A DNA stretch of 22,048 bases, taken from NCBI GenBank assembly GCA_958407995.1, contig CATYJU010000035.1:1-22048 (forward strand). The letters are read 5' to 3'. This document shows positions 6,572 through 14,458 of this stretch, piece after piece. The stretch comes from an uncultured Collinsella sp. Lineage in GTDB: Bacteria > Actinomycetota > Coriobacteriia > Coriobacteriales > Coriobacteriaceae. A program made the translations under genes and the position numbers. The notes under the pieces are model-generated. The model ran no database searches. It saw only the letters and a list, made by a program, of their open reading frames with translations, and was not told the origin of the DNA. Positions within the stretch are counted from its first letter, which is position 1. Each line of letters starts with the position of its first letter.

Positions 6572-7978
6572 ATGCCTCTTGCTGATGTCTTTAGCCTGCT
6601 CGTTTTGGGTCAGGGCAAATCCGGTCTCGATGTCGCCCGCTGGGCGCTGGCACATCCCGAGCGCGTAAGCGCCGTTACCGTGTATGGCGGCGGCACCTCT
6701 GAGCCCAATGACGCCACGCGTGCGCTTGAGGCTGCTGGTGCGTCGTTTGTCTATGGGACCGAACAGGTCGAGGGCGCCTATGACGTATGCGTGACGTGCC
6801 CGGGCATCTCGGAGTTCTCGGGCTTCTTTAAGGCCGGGCGCGAGCATGCCGCCCAGATTATGGGTGAGCCCGAGTTTGCCTATCGCCTGTCGCCCGATAA
6901 CTGGATTGCCATCACGGGTACCAACGGCAAGACGACCACCACGTCGTTGACTGATTATCTGCTCAAGGCTGCCGGCGAGGTCAGCGTAGCTGTCGGCAAC
7001 ATCGGCGAGCCGCCGGTCAACGAGATTGACGGCCGAGCCCACAACGAGTGGTTTGTGGCCGAGCTCTCGAGCTACCAGATTGCTACGACCGCCGAGCTTC
7101 ATCCTCGCGTGGCGGTGCTGCTCAACATCACTCCCGACCACTTGGGCTGGCATAAGAGCCATAAGAACTATGCGCTTGCCAAGATCAAACTGTTTGACAA
7201 TATGGTCGATGACGATCTGGCGGTTGTCGACGTCGAAGACGCCGGCATTCACGAGTTCGATGAGTACATCTACACGCCGGGTCGTCGCATCTGCAAGGTT
7301 GCCTTTGACGAGCCTGAGGGTGAGGATGCCGCCTTTGTACGCGATGGCAAGATGATCGTGCGCCTGAAGGGCGTCGAGACCCCGCTCATCGCTACATCCG
7401 AGCTCAAGATTTCGGGCCATCACAATGTTATCAATGCCCTGTGCGCTGCCACGGCTGCCCTGGCAGTCGGTGCCGATGTCGATGGCGTCTGCCGCGGTCT
7501 GGCCTCGTTCCAGCCGCTCGAGCACCGCGTGGAGCCGTGTGGCGAGATTGACGGCGTGCGCTACGTCAACGATTCCAAGGCGACCAACACCGATGCGGTC
7601 GAGAAGGCACTGACGGCATTTCCCGATGACGACGTGATCTTGCTGCTCGGCGGCCACGATAAGGGCACGCCGCTCACGGACTTCGCGCGCGTTGTTATGG
7701 ATAACGTACGCTCGGTCGTCTGCTTTGGCGATGCGCGCGAGCGTTTCACCGCCGCTATGGACGAGGCCGATGTCGATGGCGATGTGGATATCGCCCAGGC
7801 GGATGACCTGCGCGATGCCGTGGACGTCGCCCGTTCGCTGTCGAGCCGTGGCGATGTGATCTTACTTTCTCCTGCCTGCTCTTCGTTCGATGAGTTCTCG
7901 GGCTATGAGGAGCGCGGCCGCGTGTTTAAGGACTATGTGGCCCAGCTTGCCGCTGCGGCGAAATCGCAAATGGAATAG
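6572..7978 (+). CDS. murD: UDP-MurNAc-L-alanine:D-glutamate ligase MurD
   Basis: MurD adds D-Glu to UDP-MurNAc-L-Ala in the cytoplasm using ATP. The 468-residue protein begins with a Rossmann-type substrate domain (VLGQGKSGLDVA, 11-22; CPGIS, 76-80). It then shows the ATP loop TGTNGKTTTTS (115-125), ELSSYQIATT, the HHNVIN segment, NDSKATNTDA and LLGGHDKGTPL. It ends with SPACSSFDEFSGYEERG, characteristic of MurD. All ligase hallmarks are present, including the HN pair that is altered in the neighbouring MurF. The ATG follows the mraY stop by 9 nt; the upstream Shine-Dalgarno match is weak, which suggests coupling to mraY translation. The stop falls 9 nt before the preferred ftsW start. Confidence 0.96.
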   Translation: MPLADVFSLLVLGQGKSGLDVARWALAHPERVSAVTVYGGGTSEPNDATRALEAAGASFVYGTEQVEGAYDVCVTCPGISEFSGFFKAGREHAAQIMGEPEFAYRLSPDNWIAITGTNGKTTTTSLTDYLLKAAGEVSVAVGNIGEPPVNEIDGRAHNEWFVAELSSYQIATTAELHPRVAVLLNITPDHLGWHKSHKNYALAKIKLFDNMVDDDLAVVDVEDAGIHEFDEYIYTPGRRICKVAFDEPEGEDAAFVRDGKMIVRLKGVETPLIATSELKISGHHNVINALCAATAALAVGADVDGVCRGLASFQPLEHRVEPCGEIDGVRYVNDSKATNTDAVEKALTAFPDDDVILLLGGHDKGTPLTDFARVVMDNVRSVVCFGDARERFTAAMDEADVDGDVDIAQADDLRDAVDVARSLSSRGDVILLSPACSSFDEFSGYEERGRVFKDYVAQLAAAAKSQME

Positions 7979-7987
7979 GGGTTGCCG

Positions 7988-9508
7988 GTGAGAGAGGAGA
8001 GCCCCCGACAAGGTATGAGGAGGCCCGACTCGGACCGTGCTTCCTCGCGGCGCAGCACACCGCGTTCCGGTCGCGGCGGGCAGACGTTTAGCGAACGCTA
8101 TATTGCCGGCGTTCCCGCCCGTATCATGCGCCCCCGTTTGATATTCATGGCCTGCCTGTTTACCTTGGTGTGCTTTGGCCTGCTGATGGTGTACTCGGCG
8201 TCTTCGGTCGAGGCGCTGCACGAGAATGGCTCGGCGACGTTTTTTCTGTTTCGACAAGCCGCGTTTGCCGGAGTTGGCGTGCTGGCTATGGTTGCCATCG
8301 TGCGCATCTTGCCGGACAGTTGGTTTGGGGAAGACGTGCTCAGGATCTTCCTCATCGGCATGATGGGGCTACTGCTTCTGGTGTTCTTGGTGGGCAGCGG
8401 CAGCCGTGGCGCCACGCGCTGGCTCAACATCGCCGGTATTCAGTTCCAGCCTTCCGAGTTTTTAAAGCCATTTGCCATTGCGTATTCGGCCATCATGCTT
8501 GATCGTTTCTTTTCGCCCGGTGGCAACATCAACGAATTCCTTCGCAAGATGGGCATCTACTTGGGCATTTCGCTCTTTCTGATCTTTATCCAGCCCGATT
8601 TCGGTACTGTCCTGATCATCCTGTTGACCCTCATGTGCATGGCGTTGTTTGCGGGTCTCGACCCCAGATTTATCATCGGCGTGCTAATCTTCGGCATTCT
8701 CGTGATCGTGATTGCGCTTGTTGCAGAGCCGTACCGTATGGTGCGTATTCAGGTTGCCTTGAACCCTTGGGCCGACGAGTATGGTGACGGCTATCAGGCC
8801 ACGCTTGCCATCATGGCCTTTGCCTCGGGCGGTCTGTTCGGCCGTGGCATCGGCAACTCAACCATGAAGTACTCGTATCTGCCCGAGGCGCACAATGACT
8901 ACATCCTGGCCATCATTGGCGAGGAAGTCGGTTTTGTCGGAACCGTGCTGTTCTTCTTGGTGTTTGCGATGCTGATCTATTCGGCGTTTCGCATTGCCGA
9001 GCAGGCGACCGATCGTCGGGGCGCGCTTATGGCGTCTGGCTCCGCGGTCATTCTCGCGGTGCAGTTTTTGATTAACGCGTTGGGCATCCTCAACGTGTTT
9101 CCCATGACGGGCAAACCGTTGCCGTTTATTAGCTACGGCGGTTCGTCGATTATTGTGTCGCTTATGCTCGCCGGTCTGATCCTGCGCGTTTCGTACGAGA
9201 GCGCCCGTCGCGATGAGTACGACCGTCGCCGCGAGAGCTTTGCCGTTATGGATGAGAGTACCGCCGGCGTAGCCCATGTGCGCGGTGAACGACCTTCGCG
9301 TAGCGGCTTTACCGTTCTGGATGGTTCTGCATCCGAGCCGGCAGCTCGTCCACGCCCGCGAATGGCTCCGCAAGGTCGTCCGCAGCGCCCCAGCCCTCGC
9401 AACGCGGGCGGCGGATATAATCGAATCGATTTGAACTCGGACCCGTCGGCGCGTCTGCGTACCGACGACCAGGGACCGCGTGTACGAAGGGACTACCATG
9501 ACCGATAA
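7988..9508 (+). CDS. ftsW: Lipid II polymerase FtsW (SEDS family)
   Basis: FtsW is the septal peptidoglycan glycosyltransferase that works with FtsI. The product of about 506 residues has a basic tail of about 48 residues, roughly ten membrane segments, and a hydrophilic C-terminal tail of about 105 residues. Visible motifs include GATRWLNIAGIQFQPSEF, QPDFGTVLIIL, the extracytoplasmic NPWADEYGDGYQ loop, LPEAHNDYILAIIGEE and GKPLPFISYGGSS. GTG 7988 is preferred: AGGGG at 7977-7981 is 6 nt upstream. TTG 7982 has no room for a ribosome site and ATG 8015 is poorly spaced. The C-terminal tail contains a repeated motif (SFAVMDES and GFTVLDGS) and a DPSARLR element similar to one in the FtsI tail. 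It overlaps murG by 11 nt. Confidence 0.95.
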   Translation: MREESPRQGMRRPDSDRASSRRSTPRSGRGGQTFSERYIAGVPARIMRPRLIFMACLFTLVCFGLLMVYSASSVEALHENGSATFFLFRQAAFAGVGVLAMVAIVRILPDSWFGEDVLRIFLIGMMGLLLLVFLVGSGSRGATRWLNIAGIQFQPSEFLKPFAIAYSAIMLDRFFSPGGNINEFLRKMGIYLGISLFLIFIQPDFGTVLIILLTLMCMALFAGLDPRFIIGVLIFGILVIVIALVAEPYRMVRIQVALNPWADEYGDGYQATLAIMAFASGGLFGRGIGNSTMKYSYLPEAHNDYILAIIGEEVGFVGTVLFFLVFAMLIYSAFRIAEQATDRRGALMASGSAVILAVQFLINALGILNVFPMTGKPLPFISYGGSSIIVSLMLAGLILRVSYESARRDEYDRRRESFAVMDESTAGVAHVRGERPSRSGFTVLDGSASEPAARPRPRMAPQGRPQRPSPRNAGGGYNRIDLNSDPSARLRTDDQGPRVRRDYHDR

Positions 9509-10613
9509 AATGACCGTTGCTATTGCAGCCGGCGGCACGGCAGGACACATCAACCCCGCGCTCGCCTTGGCCGAAGAACTGCGTGACCGTGGCCACCACG
9601 TTGTGTTCGTGGGTCAGTCGCGCAAGCTCGAGGGTCGTCTGGTCCCCGAGGCTGGGTTTGATTTTGTGCCCATTACGGTCACGGGCTTCGACCGCTCCCG
9701 TCCTTGGACGGCGCTGACCTCGCTGTGGCGTGTCAACAAGGCCAAACGTGCGCTCGCCAGTCATTTCTCAAAGGTCGGCAAGCCCGATGCCGCCATTGGT
9801 TTTGGTGCCTATGTCGAGGTTCCGCTGCTGGGGTGGTGCAAGGGCGCGGGCGTTCCGTATCTGCTGCATGAGCAGAACTCTGTTCCGGGCCTGGCCAACA
9901 AGATGATGAACTCCCACGCCGCCCGCGTGTGCATCTCGGTGCCGGCAGCGCGTTCGGTCTTTGAGCGCGAAGGTGACCCTGGCCACGTGCTCATGACCGG
10001 CAACCCCGTACGTCGCTCGGTAATCGAGGGCGATCGCGCTCGCGGCCGCAAGGCACTTGGCGTTCCCGAGGACGCTACGCTGTTGCTCGTCTTTGGCGGT
10101 TCACTTGGCGCCCAGCACCTCAACGAGCGCGTGGCTTCGCTCAAAAACGAGCTGCTTTCGCGCAAGAACCTCTATGTGTTGCATTCGACGGGTGCCGACG
10201 GCTTTGAGGAGACCGAGCGCGCTTTGGCGCTGACGCCCGAGGAGGCGAAGCGTTACCGCGTCCAGCCTTACATCGACAACATGGGCGATATGCTGGCTGC
10301 TGCCGATTTGGTGCTCTCGCGTTCGGGTGCATCGAGCGTGGCCGAGATTGCTGCGCTCGCCGTGCCCTCGGTGCTCGTGCCGTATCCGCATGCGACGGCC
10401 GACCACCAAACCACCAATGCCCGTTATCTGGTCGACGCCGGGGCCGGTGTGCTCTGCGCCGATGCCGATATCGACGGTTCTGCCTTTGCCGATGAACTGC
10501 TGCACCTGGTCGATGACGCGGCGGCGCGCGACGCCATGCGTCAGGCGGCGCGTGGTCTGGCTCAGGATAGGGCCGCCGCTCTTCTGGCCGATGCGGTAGA
10601 GGGTTTGCGTTAG
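9498..10613 (+). CDS. murG: Lipid II synthase MurG (GlcNAc transferase)
   Basis: MurG transfers GlcNAc from UDP-GlcNAc to lipid I on the inner face of the membrane, making lipid II. The 371-residue protein has two Rossmann-like halves: the N-terminal glycine loop GGTAGHINPALALAEEL (12-28), FGGSLGAQHLN in the middle, and the donor site SRSGASSVAEIAALAVPSVL followed by PYPHATADHQTTNA. The loop reads GGTAGH rather than GGTGGH, a variant common in actinobacteria. The ATG at 9498 has GAAGGGA (9486-9492) 5 nt upstream; a longer reading from GTG 9480 has no such signal. Its first 11 nt overlap the end of ftsW. Confidence 0.96.
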   Translation: MTDKMTVAIAAGGTAGHINPALALAEELRDRGHHVVFVGQSRKLEGRLVPEAGFDFVPITVTGFDRSRPWTALTSLWRVNKAKRALASHFSKVGKPDAAIGFGAYVEVPLLGWCKGAGVPYLLHEQNSVPGLANKMMNSHAARVCISVPAARSVFEREGDPGHVLMTGNPVRRSVIEGDRARGRKALGVPEDATLLLVFGGSLGAQHLNERVASLKNELLSRKNLYVLHSTGADGFEETERALALTPEEAKRYRVQPYIDNMGDMLAAADLVLSRSGASSVAEIAALAVPSVLVPYPHATADHQTTNARYLVDAGAGVLCADADIDGSAFADELLHLVDDAAARDAMRQAARGLAQDRAAALLADAVEGLR

Positions 10614-10710
10614 TTAGACGGGATATCGTCGGTCGCCCTCGCGCTGATGCGGTAGGTGCGGTACAGTTAACGGGTTACAGGCAGTGTTTACGCAAGGAGT
10701 ACACGAGCAC

Positions 10711-12129
10711 ATGGCTGATTCCCAGACTGCAACCTCCGCGCCCGAGTTTAAGAGCGCCCACTTTATCGGTATCGGCGGCGCCGGCATGAGCGGCATCGCC
10801 CTCGTTCTTCACGAGCGCGGTTATGCCGTTACCGGCTCCGACCTTAAGACGTCACGTTATATCCGCCAGCTTACCCGCGCTGGTGTGAAGGTGCATGTGG
10901 GCCATGAGGCCGCCACGATCGACGAGGTCAAGCCCGACGTGGTTGTTGTCTCCACCGCTATTCCGGAGTCCAACCCTGAACTCGTGCGCGCTCGCGAGCT
11001 TGGTATTCCCGTGTGGCCCCGTGCCAAGATGCTCTCTGCTTTGGGCCACGGCTACACCACCGTCGCTGTTGCCGGCACGCATGGCAAGACCACCACGTCT
11101 TCGATGTGCGCCACCATGCTCGACCGCATGGGTCTGGATCCGAGCTTCTTGATCGGTGGCATCGTCGAGGGCTATGACACGAACGGCAAGAACGGCTCGG
11201 GCGACTACTTTGTCGCCGAGGCCGACGAGTCCGACAGCTCCTTCCTGTTCCTGAACCCCAACGTGGTCATCGTGACCAACGTCGAGGCCGACCACCTCGA
11301 TCACTACTCGGGTATCGAGGAGATCGAGGCAACTTTCGCCAAATTCATGAGCCTGGTGGGCGAGGACGGCACCGTCATCGTCTGCGGTGAGGACCCGCAT
11401 CTGGTCGAGCTCGCCAAGTCGACGGGTCGTCACGTGCTTTCCTACGGCTTTGCCGAGAGCAACGACATCGTCTGCATGCACCCGGATGTCAAGGGCATCC
11501 AGAGCGACTTTATCGTTCGCTTTGAGGACGGCACTGAGCACGCTGTGGAGATCAAGAGCAATCCCGGTCGCCACAACATGCTCAACGCCACGGCGGTGCT
11601 CACCGTCGCCCATGTCCTGGGCCTTGACATCGACGCCGCCGCCAAGGCGCTCTCGAGCTTTGAGGGCGTCCGCCGTCGCTTTACCCACGTGGGCGATATC
11701 GATGGCATCACCGTGGTCGATGATTACGGCCATCACCCCACCGAGATCAAGGCGACGCTTGCTGCCGCTTCGTCGCTGGGCTACAAGCACGTCGACGTCG
11801 TGTTCCAGCCGCACCGCTATTCGCGCCTGCAGGCCCTGTGCGACGACTTTGCCGATGCATTTGCCAATGCCGATAAACTGCTGCTGATTGATGTGTTCTC
11901 GGCTGGCGAGATGCCCATTCCGGGTGTCACCTCTAAGATGCTCGCCGATACCGTGCGCGCCAAGCATCCTGGCAAGGAGGTCGTGTACTGCTCCAGCCGT
12001 CTTGAGCTCAATCAGGAGCTCGAGCAGATGGTGGGCGAGGGCGACCTGCTGCTCACTATGGGTGCCGGTGACGTTACGACCGTCGGCCCCGAGTTTATCG
12101 AGTATCTGACTGCCAAGAAAGACGCTTAA
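10711..12129 (+). CDS. murC: UDP-MurNAc:L-alanine ligase MurC
   Basis: MurC adds the first stem residue, L-Ala, to UDP-MurNAc with ATP. The 472-residue product has the substrate-domain motif FIGIGGAGMSGIA (18-30), the ATP loop GTHGKTTTSS (122-131), EADESDSSF, a HLDHY segment, NPGRHNMLNATA, VDDYGHHPTEIKATL and QPHRYSRL. All catalytic hallmarks are intact. ATG 10711 is chosen because AAGGAG (10694-10699) precedes it by 11 nt; GTG 10684 lacks a ribosome site. The 97-bp gap after murG is the second longest inside the murF-to-ftsQ run. It holds no convincing promoter, although TACAGT at 10662-10667 and GGGTTACAG at 10672-10680 are -10-like. Confidence 0.96.
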   Translation: MADSQTATSAPEFKSAHFIGIGGAGMSGIALVLHERGYAVTGSDLKTSRYIRQLTRAGVKVHVGHEAATIDEVKPDVVVVSTAIPESNPELVRARELGIPVWPRAKMLSALGHGYTTVAVAGTHGKTTTSSMCATMLDRMGLDPSFLIGGIVEGYDTNGKNGSGDYFVAEADESDSSFLFLNPNVVIVTNVEADHLDHYSGIEEIEATFAKFMSLVGEDGTVIVCGEDPHLVELAKSTGRHVLSYGFAESNDIVCMHPDVKGIQSDFIVRFEDGTEHAVEIKSNPGRHNMLNATAVLTVAHVLGLDIDAAAKALSSFEGVRRRFTHVGDIDGITVVDDYGHHPTEIKATLAAASSLGYKHVDVVFQPHRYSRLQALCDDFADAFANADKLLLIDVFSAGEMPIPGVTSKMLADTVRAKHPGKEVVYCSSRLELNQELEQMVGEGDLLLTMGAGDVTTVGPEFIEYLTAKKDA

Positions 12130-12134
12130 GTCTA

Positions 12135-13046
12135 ATGGGTCTGTTTAACGCCGTCATGGCGCTTTCGGGCATGATCGACACGGATGTGATCGAGGACGAG
12201 CGCCTTGCGCGTCATACGAGCTATCGTATCGGCGGCAAGGCCGACCTCTTTGTAACGTGTCATAGCTATCATGCCCTCCGCCGCGCCGTGGCGGTGCTCG
12301 ATCGCGAGCAGGTGCCGTGGGTCATCATCGGCAAGGGCTCCAATCTGCTGGTTGCCGATGGCGGTTATCGCGGTGCCGTCATTTCGCTCGGACGTGAGTT
12401 TCAGCGCACGGTTGTTGCCGATGACGGTTGTACGCTGACGGTCGGTGCGGGCGTGATGTTTGCGCGCCTGGTCAACGATGCCCTGTCGCGTAGCCTCTCG
12501 GGCCTTGAGTTTGCCGTTGGCATCCCTGGTTCGGTCGGCGGTGCGATATCTATGAATGCCGGCACACGGACCGAGTGGATTGGCTCGCTGGTTGAGGATG
12601 TCGTAACGTTTGACCCGGCATCCGGTATCAAGCATTATGCGGGGTCCGAGATCACTTGGGGCTACCGCGAATGTAGCCTTCCCCGCAATGAGATCATCCT
12701 CGAGTGCGTGCTCAAGCTTAAACCGGCGCCCAAGGCCGACATTCGCGAGCGCATGGAGCGGTACCTGACGAGGCGCAAGCGTACGCAGCCCATGGGTCGC
12801 GCATCCTGCGGGTCGGTCTTTCGCAATCCGCCCGATGCGAGTGTGGGCAAGCTTATCGAGGATTGTGGATTAAAGGGTTTTTCAATTGGCGGCGCGGAAG
12901 TTTCGCCCGTTCACGCTAATTTTATCGTTAATAACGGAACTGCCTCGGCCGATGACGTTGCCGCGGTTATCAGACATGTGCACGGAAAGGTGAGGGAGGC
13001 GTATGGCATCGAGCTCAGACCGGAAGTTAAATTCCTCGGCTTCTAG
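12135..13046 (+). CDS. murB: UDP-N-acetylenolpyruvoylglucosamine reductase MurB
   Basis: MurB is the FAD enzyme that reduces UDP-GlcNAc-enolpyruvate to UDP-MurNAc with NADPH. The 303-residue protein shows the FAD-binding segments HTSYRIGGKADLF (27-39), IIGKGSNLLVADGGYRG (64-80) and GIPGSVGGAISMNAGT (129-144). SCGSVFRNP (224-232) holds the catalytic serine, and GGAEVSPVHANFIVN (252-266) holds the conserved glutamate. Length and motif set fit the shorter, Gram-positive type II form. It starts 5 nt after the murC stop without a clear ribosome site, so re-initiation from murC is likely. The 3' end overlaps ftsQ by 44 nt in another frame. Confidence 0.95.
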   Translation: MGLFNAVMALSGMIDTDVIEDERLARHTSYRIGGKADLFVTCHSYHALRRAVAVLDREQVPWVIIGKGSNLLVADGGYRGAVISLGREFQRTVVADDGCTLTVGAGVMFARLVNDALSRSLSGLEFAVGIPGSVGGAISMNAGTRTEWIGSLVEDVVTFDPASGIKHYAGSEITWGYRECSLPRNEIILECVLKLKPAPKADIRERMERYLTRRKRTQPMGRASCGSVFRNPPDASVGKLIEDCGLKGFSIGGAEVSPVHANFIVNNGTASADDVAAVIRHVHGKVREAYGIELRPEVKFLGF

Positions 13047-14259
13047 AGCATCGAAACCCACCTTCCGCCGCGCCGGAGGGCGTTCCGGCGCGCCTGCCAA
13101 ACCTCAACGCAATACCGTCGCGCATTCTAAGTCTGTCGGGCATGCTCGACAGACCAGTCGTCCGGTCGTCGGCTCGCAGCTCGGTAATCGTCCGGCCGCA
13201 AAAAAGTCCTCGCGTCCCTCGGTGACGTCAAAGCCTGTTATGGGCGCCAAACCTGCCCGTCCCATGGCAACTCCTAAGCCCTCGACGGGAACTAAAGCGC
13301 CGCGTCCAGGTCGCACGCTGGGCGCATCGAAACCGCGCTCGCTGACATCGGTCCCGGTTACCGTCAAGAAGCCTTCGGGTAAAAAAAGCGTCAACCCGTT
13401 GTCTTCACTTGGGGCGATGGTAAATAAAACATCAGACGCCGCTTCTGTCGTTACAGGCAAAGGCAAAATCGTGGGCGGCGTTCTGGCCGTCTTGGCCGTG
13501 CTCGTCGTCGTTGCCATCGTGGTGATTAACTCTGGATTGTTTACCGCCACTGATATTCAGATTCAAGGCAGCGAGCATGTGACGAAGCACGATGCTATCC
13601 AGCTGATCGATTTGCCCGAGGGAACGTCGCTTTTTAACGTCGATCCCGACCAGATTACCGAGGATCTCAAGCAGAACCCGTGGGTCTCGGGCGTGGATGT
13701 CCAGCGTCAGTTCCCGCATACGCTCATCATTACGCCTATGGAGCGCAAGGTCATCGCAATTGCCTATATCAGCTCCGATGACCTTGCCTGGGCCATCGGG
13801 GATGATGACACCTGGATCGCCCCACTGTCGACGTCGGTCGAAGTGGACGACCAGGGCAACGTCATCACGACAGGGCAGGGCTCAAATACCTTGACCGGAA
13901 TCGATGCCGCGCTGGCGCTCGCTAAGCATTATGGCGCGGTGCTGTTGACTGATGTCTCGGCGGATGTCGCTCCGGTTTCCGGCCAGGCGGTGAACTCCAA
14001 AGCCGTTAAGGCCGGCCTGGATTATGTGCGTGGTTTTTCGAGCGAGTTCTTGGGACAAGTCAAGGATATTTCCACGCCTTCGGTCGAAGCCATCTCGGCA
14101 AACCTCAATAACGGCATTGAGGTGTCGCTGGGCGATTCGAACGATATCGCCAAGAAAGAACGCGTAGTCACCAAGTTGCTTTCGCAGGTAGAGGGCGTAA
14201 CGTATATCAATGTGCGCTCTCCGGGCAACTACACATTTAGGAATGCTCCGACCTCGTAG
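13003..14259 (+). CDS. ftsQ: Cell division protein FtsQ/DivIB
   Basis: FtsQ (DivIB) is a single-pass protein that scaffolds FtsL, FtsB/DivIC and FtsWI. The 418-residue protein has a very long cytoplasmic region (1-150) rich in Lys, Arg, Ser, Pro and Ala, then a membrane segment (about 156-176). A POTRA-type domain follows at about 182-250 (IQIQGSEHVTKHDAIQLID, then NPWVSGVDVQRQFPHTLII), and then a beta-rich domain. GAGGGAGG at 12992-12999 is 3 nt before the ATG, which is close. The start lies 44 nt inside murB, so the two are probably translationally coupled. The N-terminal tail is low-complexity and longer than the catalytic-side average for the family. Confidence 0.92.
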   Translation: MASSSDRKLNSSASRASKPTFRRAGGRSGAPAKPQRNTVAHSKSVGHARQTSRPVVGSQLGNRPAAKKSSRPSVTSKPVMGAKPARPMATPKPSTGTKAPRPGRTLGASKPRSLTSVPVTVKKPSGKKSVNPLSSLGAMVNKTSDAASVVTGKGKIVGGVLAVLAVLVVVAIVVINSGLFTATDIQIQGSEHVTKHDAIQLIDLPEGTSLFNVDPDQITEDLKQNPWVSGVDVQRQFPHTLIITPMERKVIAIAYISSDDLAWAIGDDDTWIAPLSTSVEVDDQGNVITTGQGSNTLTGIDAALALAKHYGAVLLTDVSADVAPVSGQAVNSKAVKAGLDYVRGFSSEFLGQVKDISTPSVEAISANLNNGIEVSLGDSNDIAKKERVVTKLLSQVEGVTYINVRSPGNYTFRNAPTS

Positions 14260-14458
14260 CGCTGGTTGTTACTTTGTTGAGGGGCCATACCACGCCGTTT
14301 ATCTGGTTTGTTTGGTTTTCACGGTCAATTATTTGACTGATACGTTCATAATGTGCAAACATAATACGGTTTACCTTTGCATTTACTTTCAACCTGAAGG
14401 TTAATGTGCGCAGGGGTCGACCCATGCTATGGCTATAACCTTTGTTCGGAGGACCGAC
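14260..14458 (+). promoter_or_regulatory. AT-rich ftsZ upstream region with candidate promoter elements
   Basis: This 199-bp noncoding stretch is clearly more AT-rich than its surroundings and holds several promoter-like hexamers. TTCACG (14318-14323) and TACGTT (14341-14346) are 17 bp apart, the latter preceded by TGA as in extended -10 elements. TTGACT lies at 14333-14338 and CATAAT at 14347-14352 and 14360-14365, but these do not pair at canonical spacing. A 12-bp palindrome, AACCTGAAGGTT, lies at 14391-14402. A dedicated ftsZ promoter is likely; the exact one cannot be fixed by eye. Confidence 0.5.

Noticed and set aside
5906..7657. Long minus-strand open frame across mraY and murD (about 583 codons)
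   Set aside because: It crosses two well-supported genes on the other strand and shows no recognisable domain; treated as a shadow.
9531..9548. GGTAGH instead of GGTGGH in the MurG glycine loop
   Set aside because: This variant is common in actinobacterial MurG proteins and is not a defect.
10590..10663. Repeated GATGCGGTAG (10590 and 10646) and TGCGGTA near the murG-murC junction
   Set aside because: Short, partly inside murG, and easily produced by local codon bias; no regular spacing or dyad.
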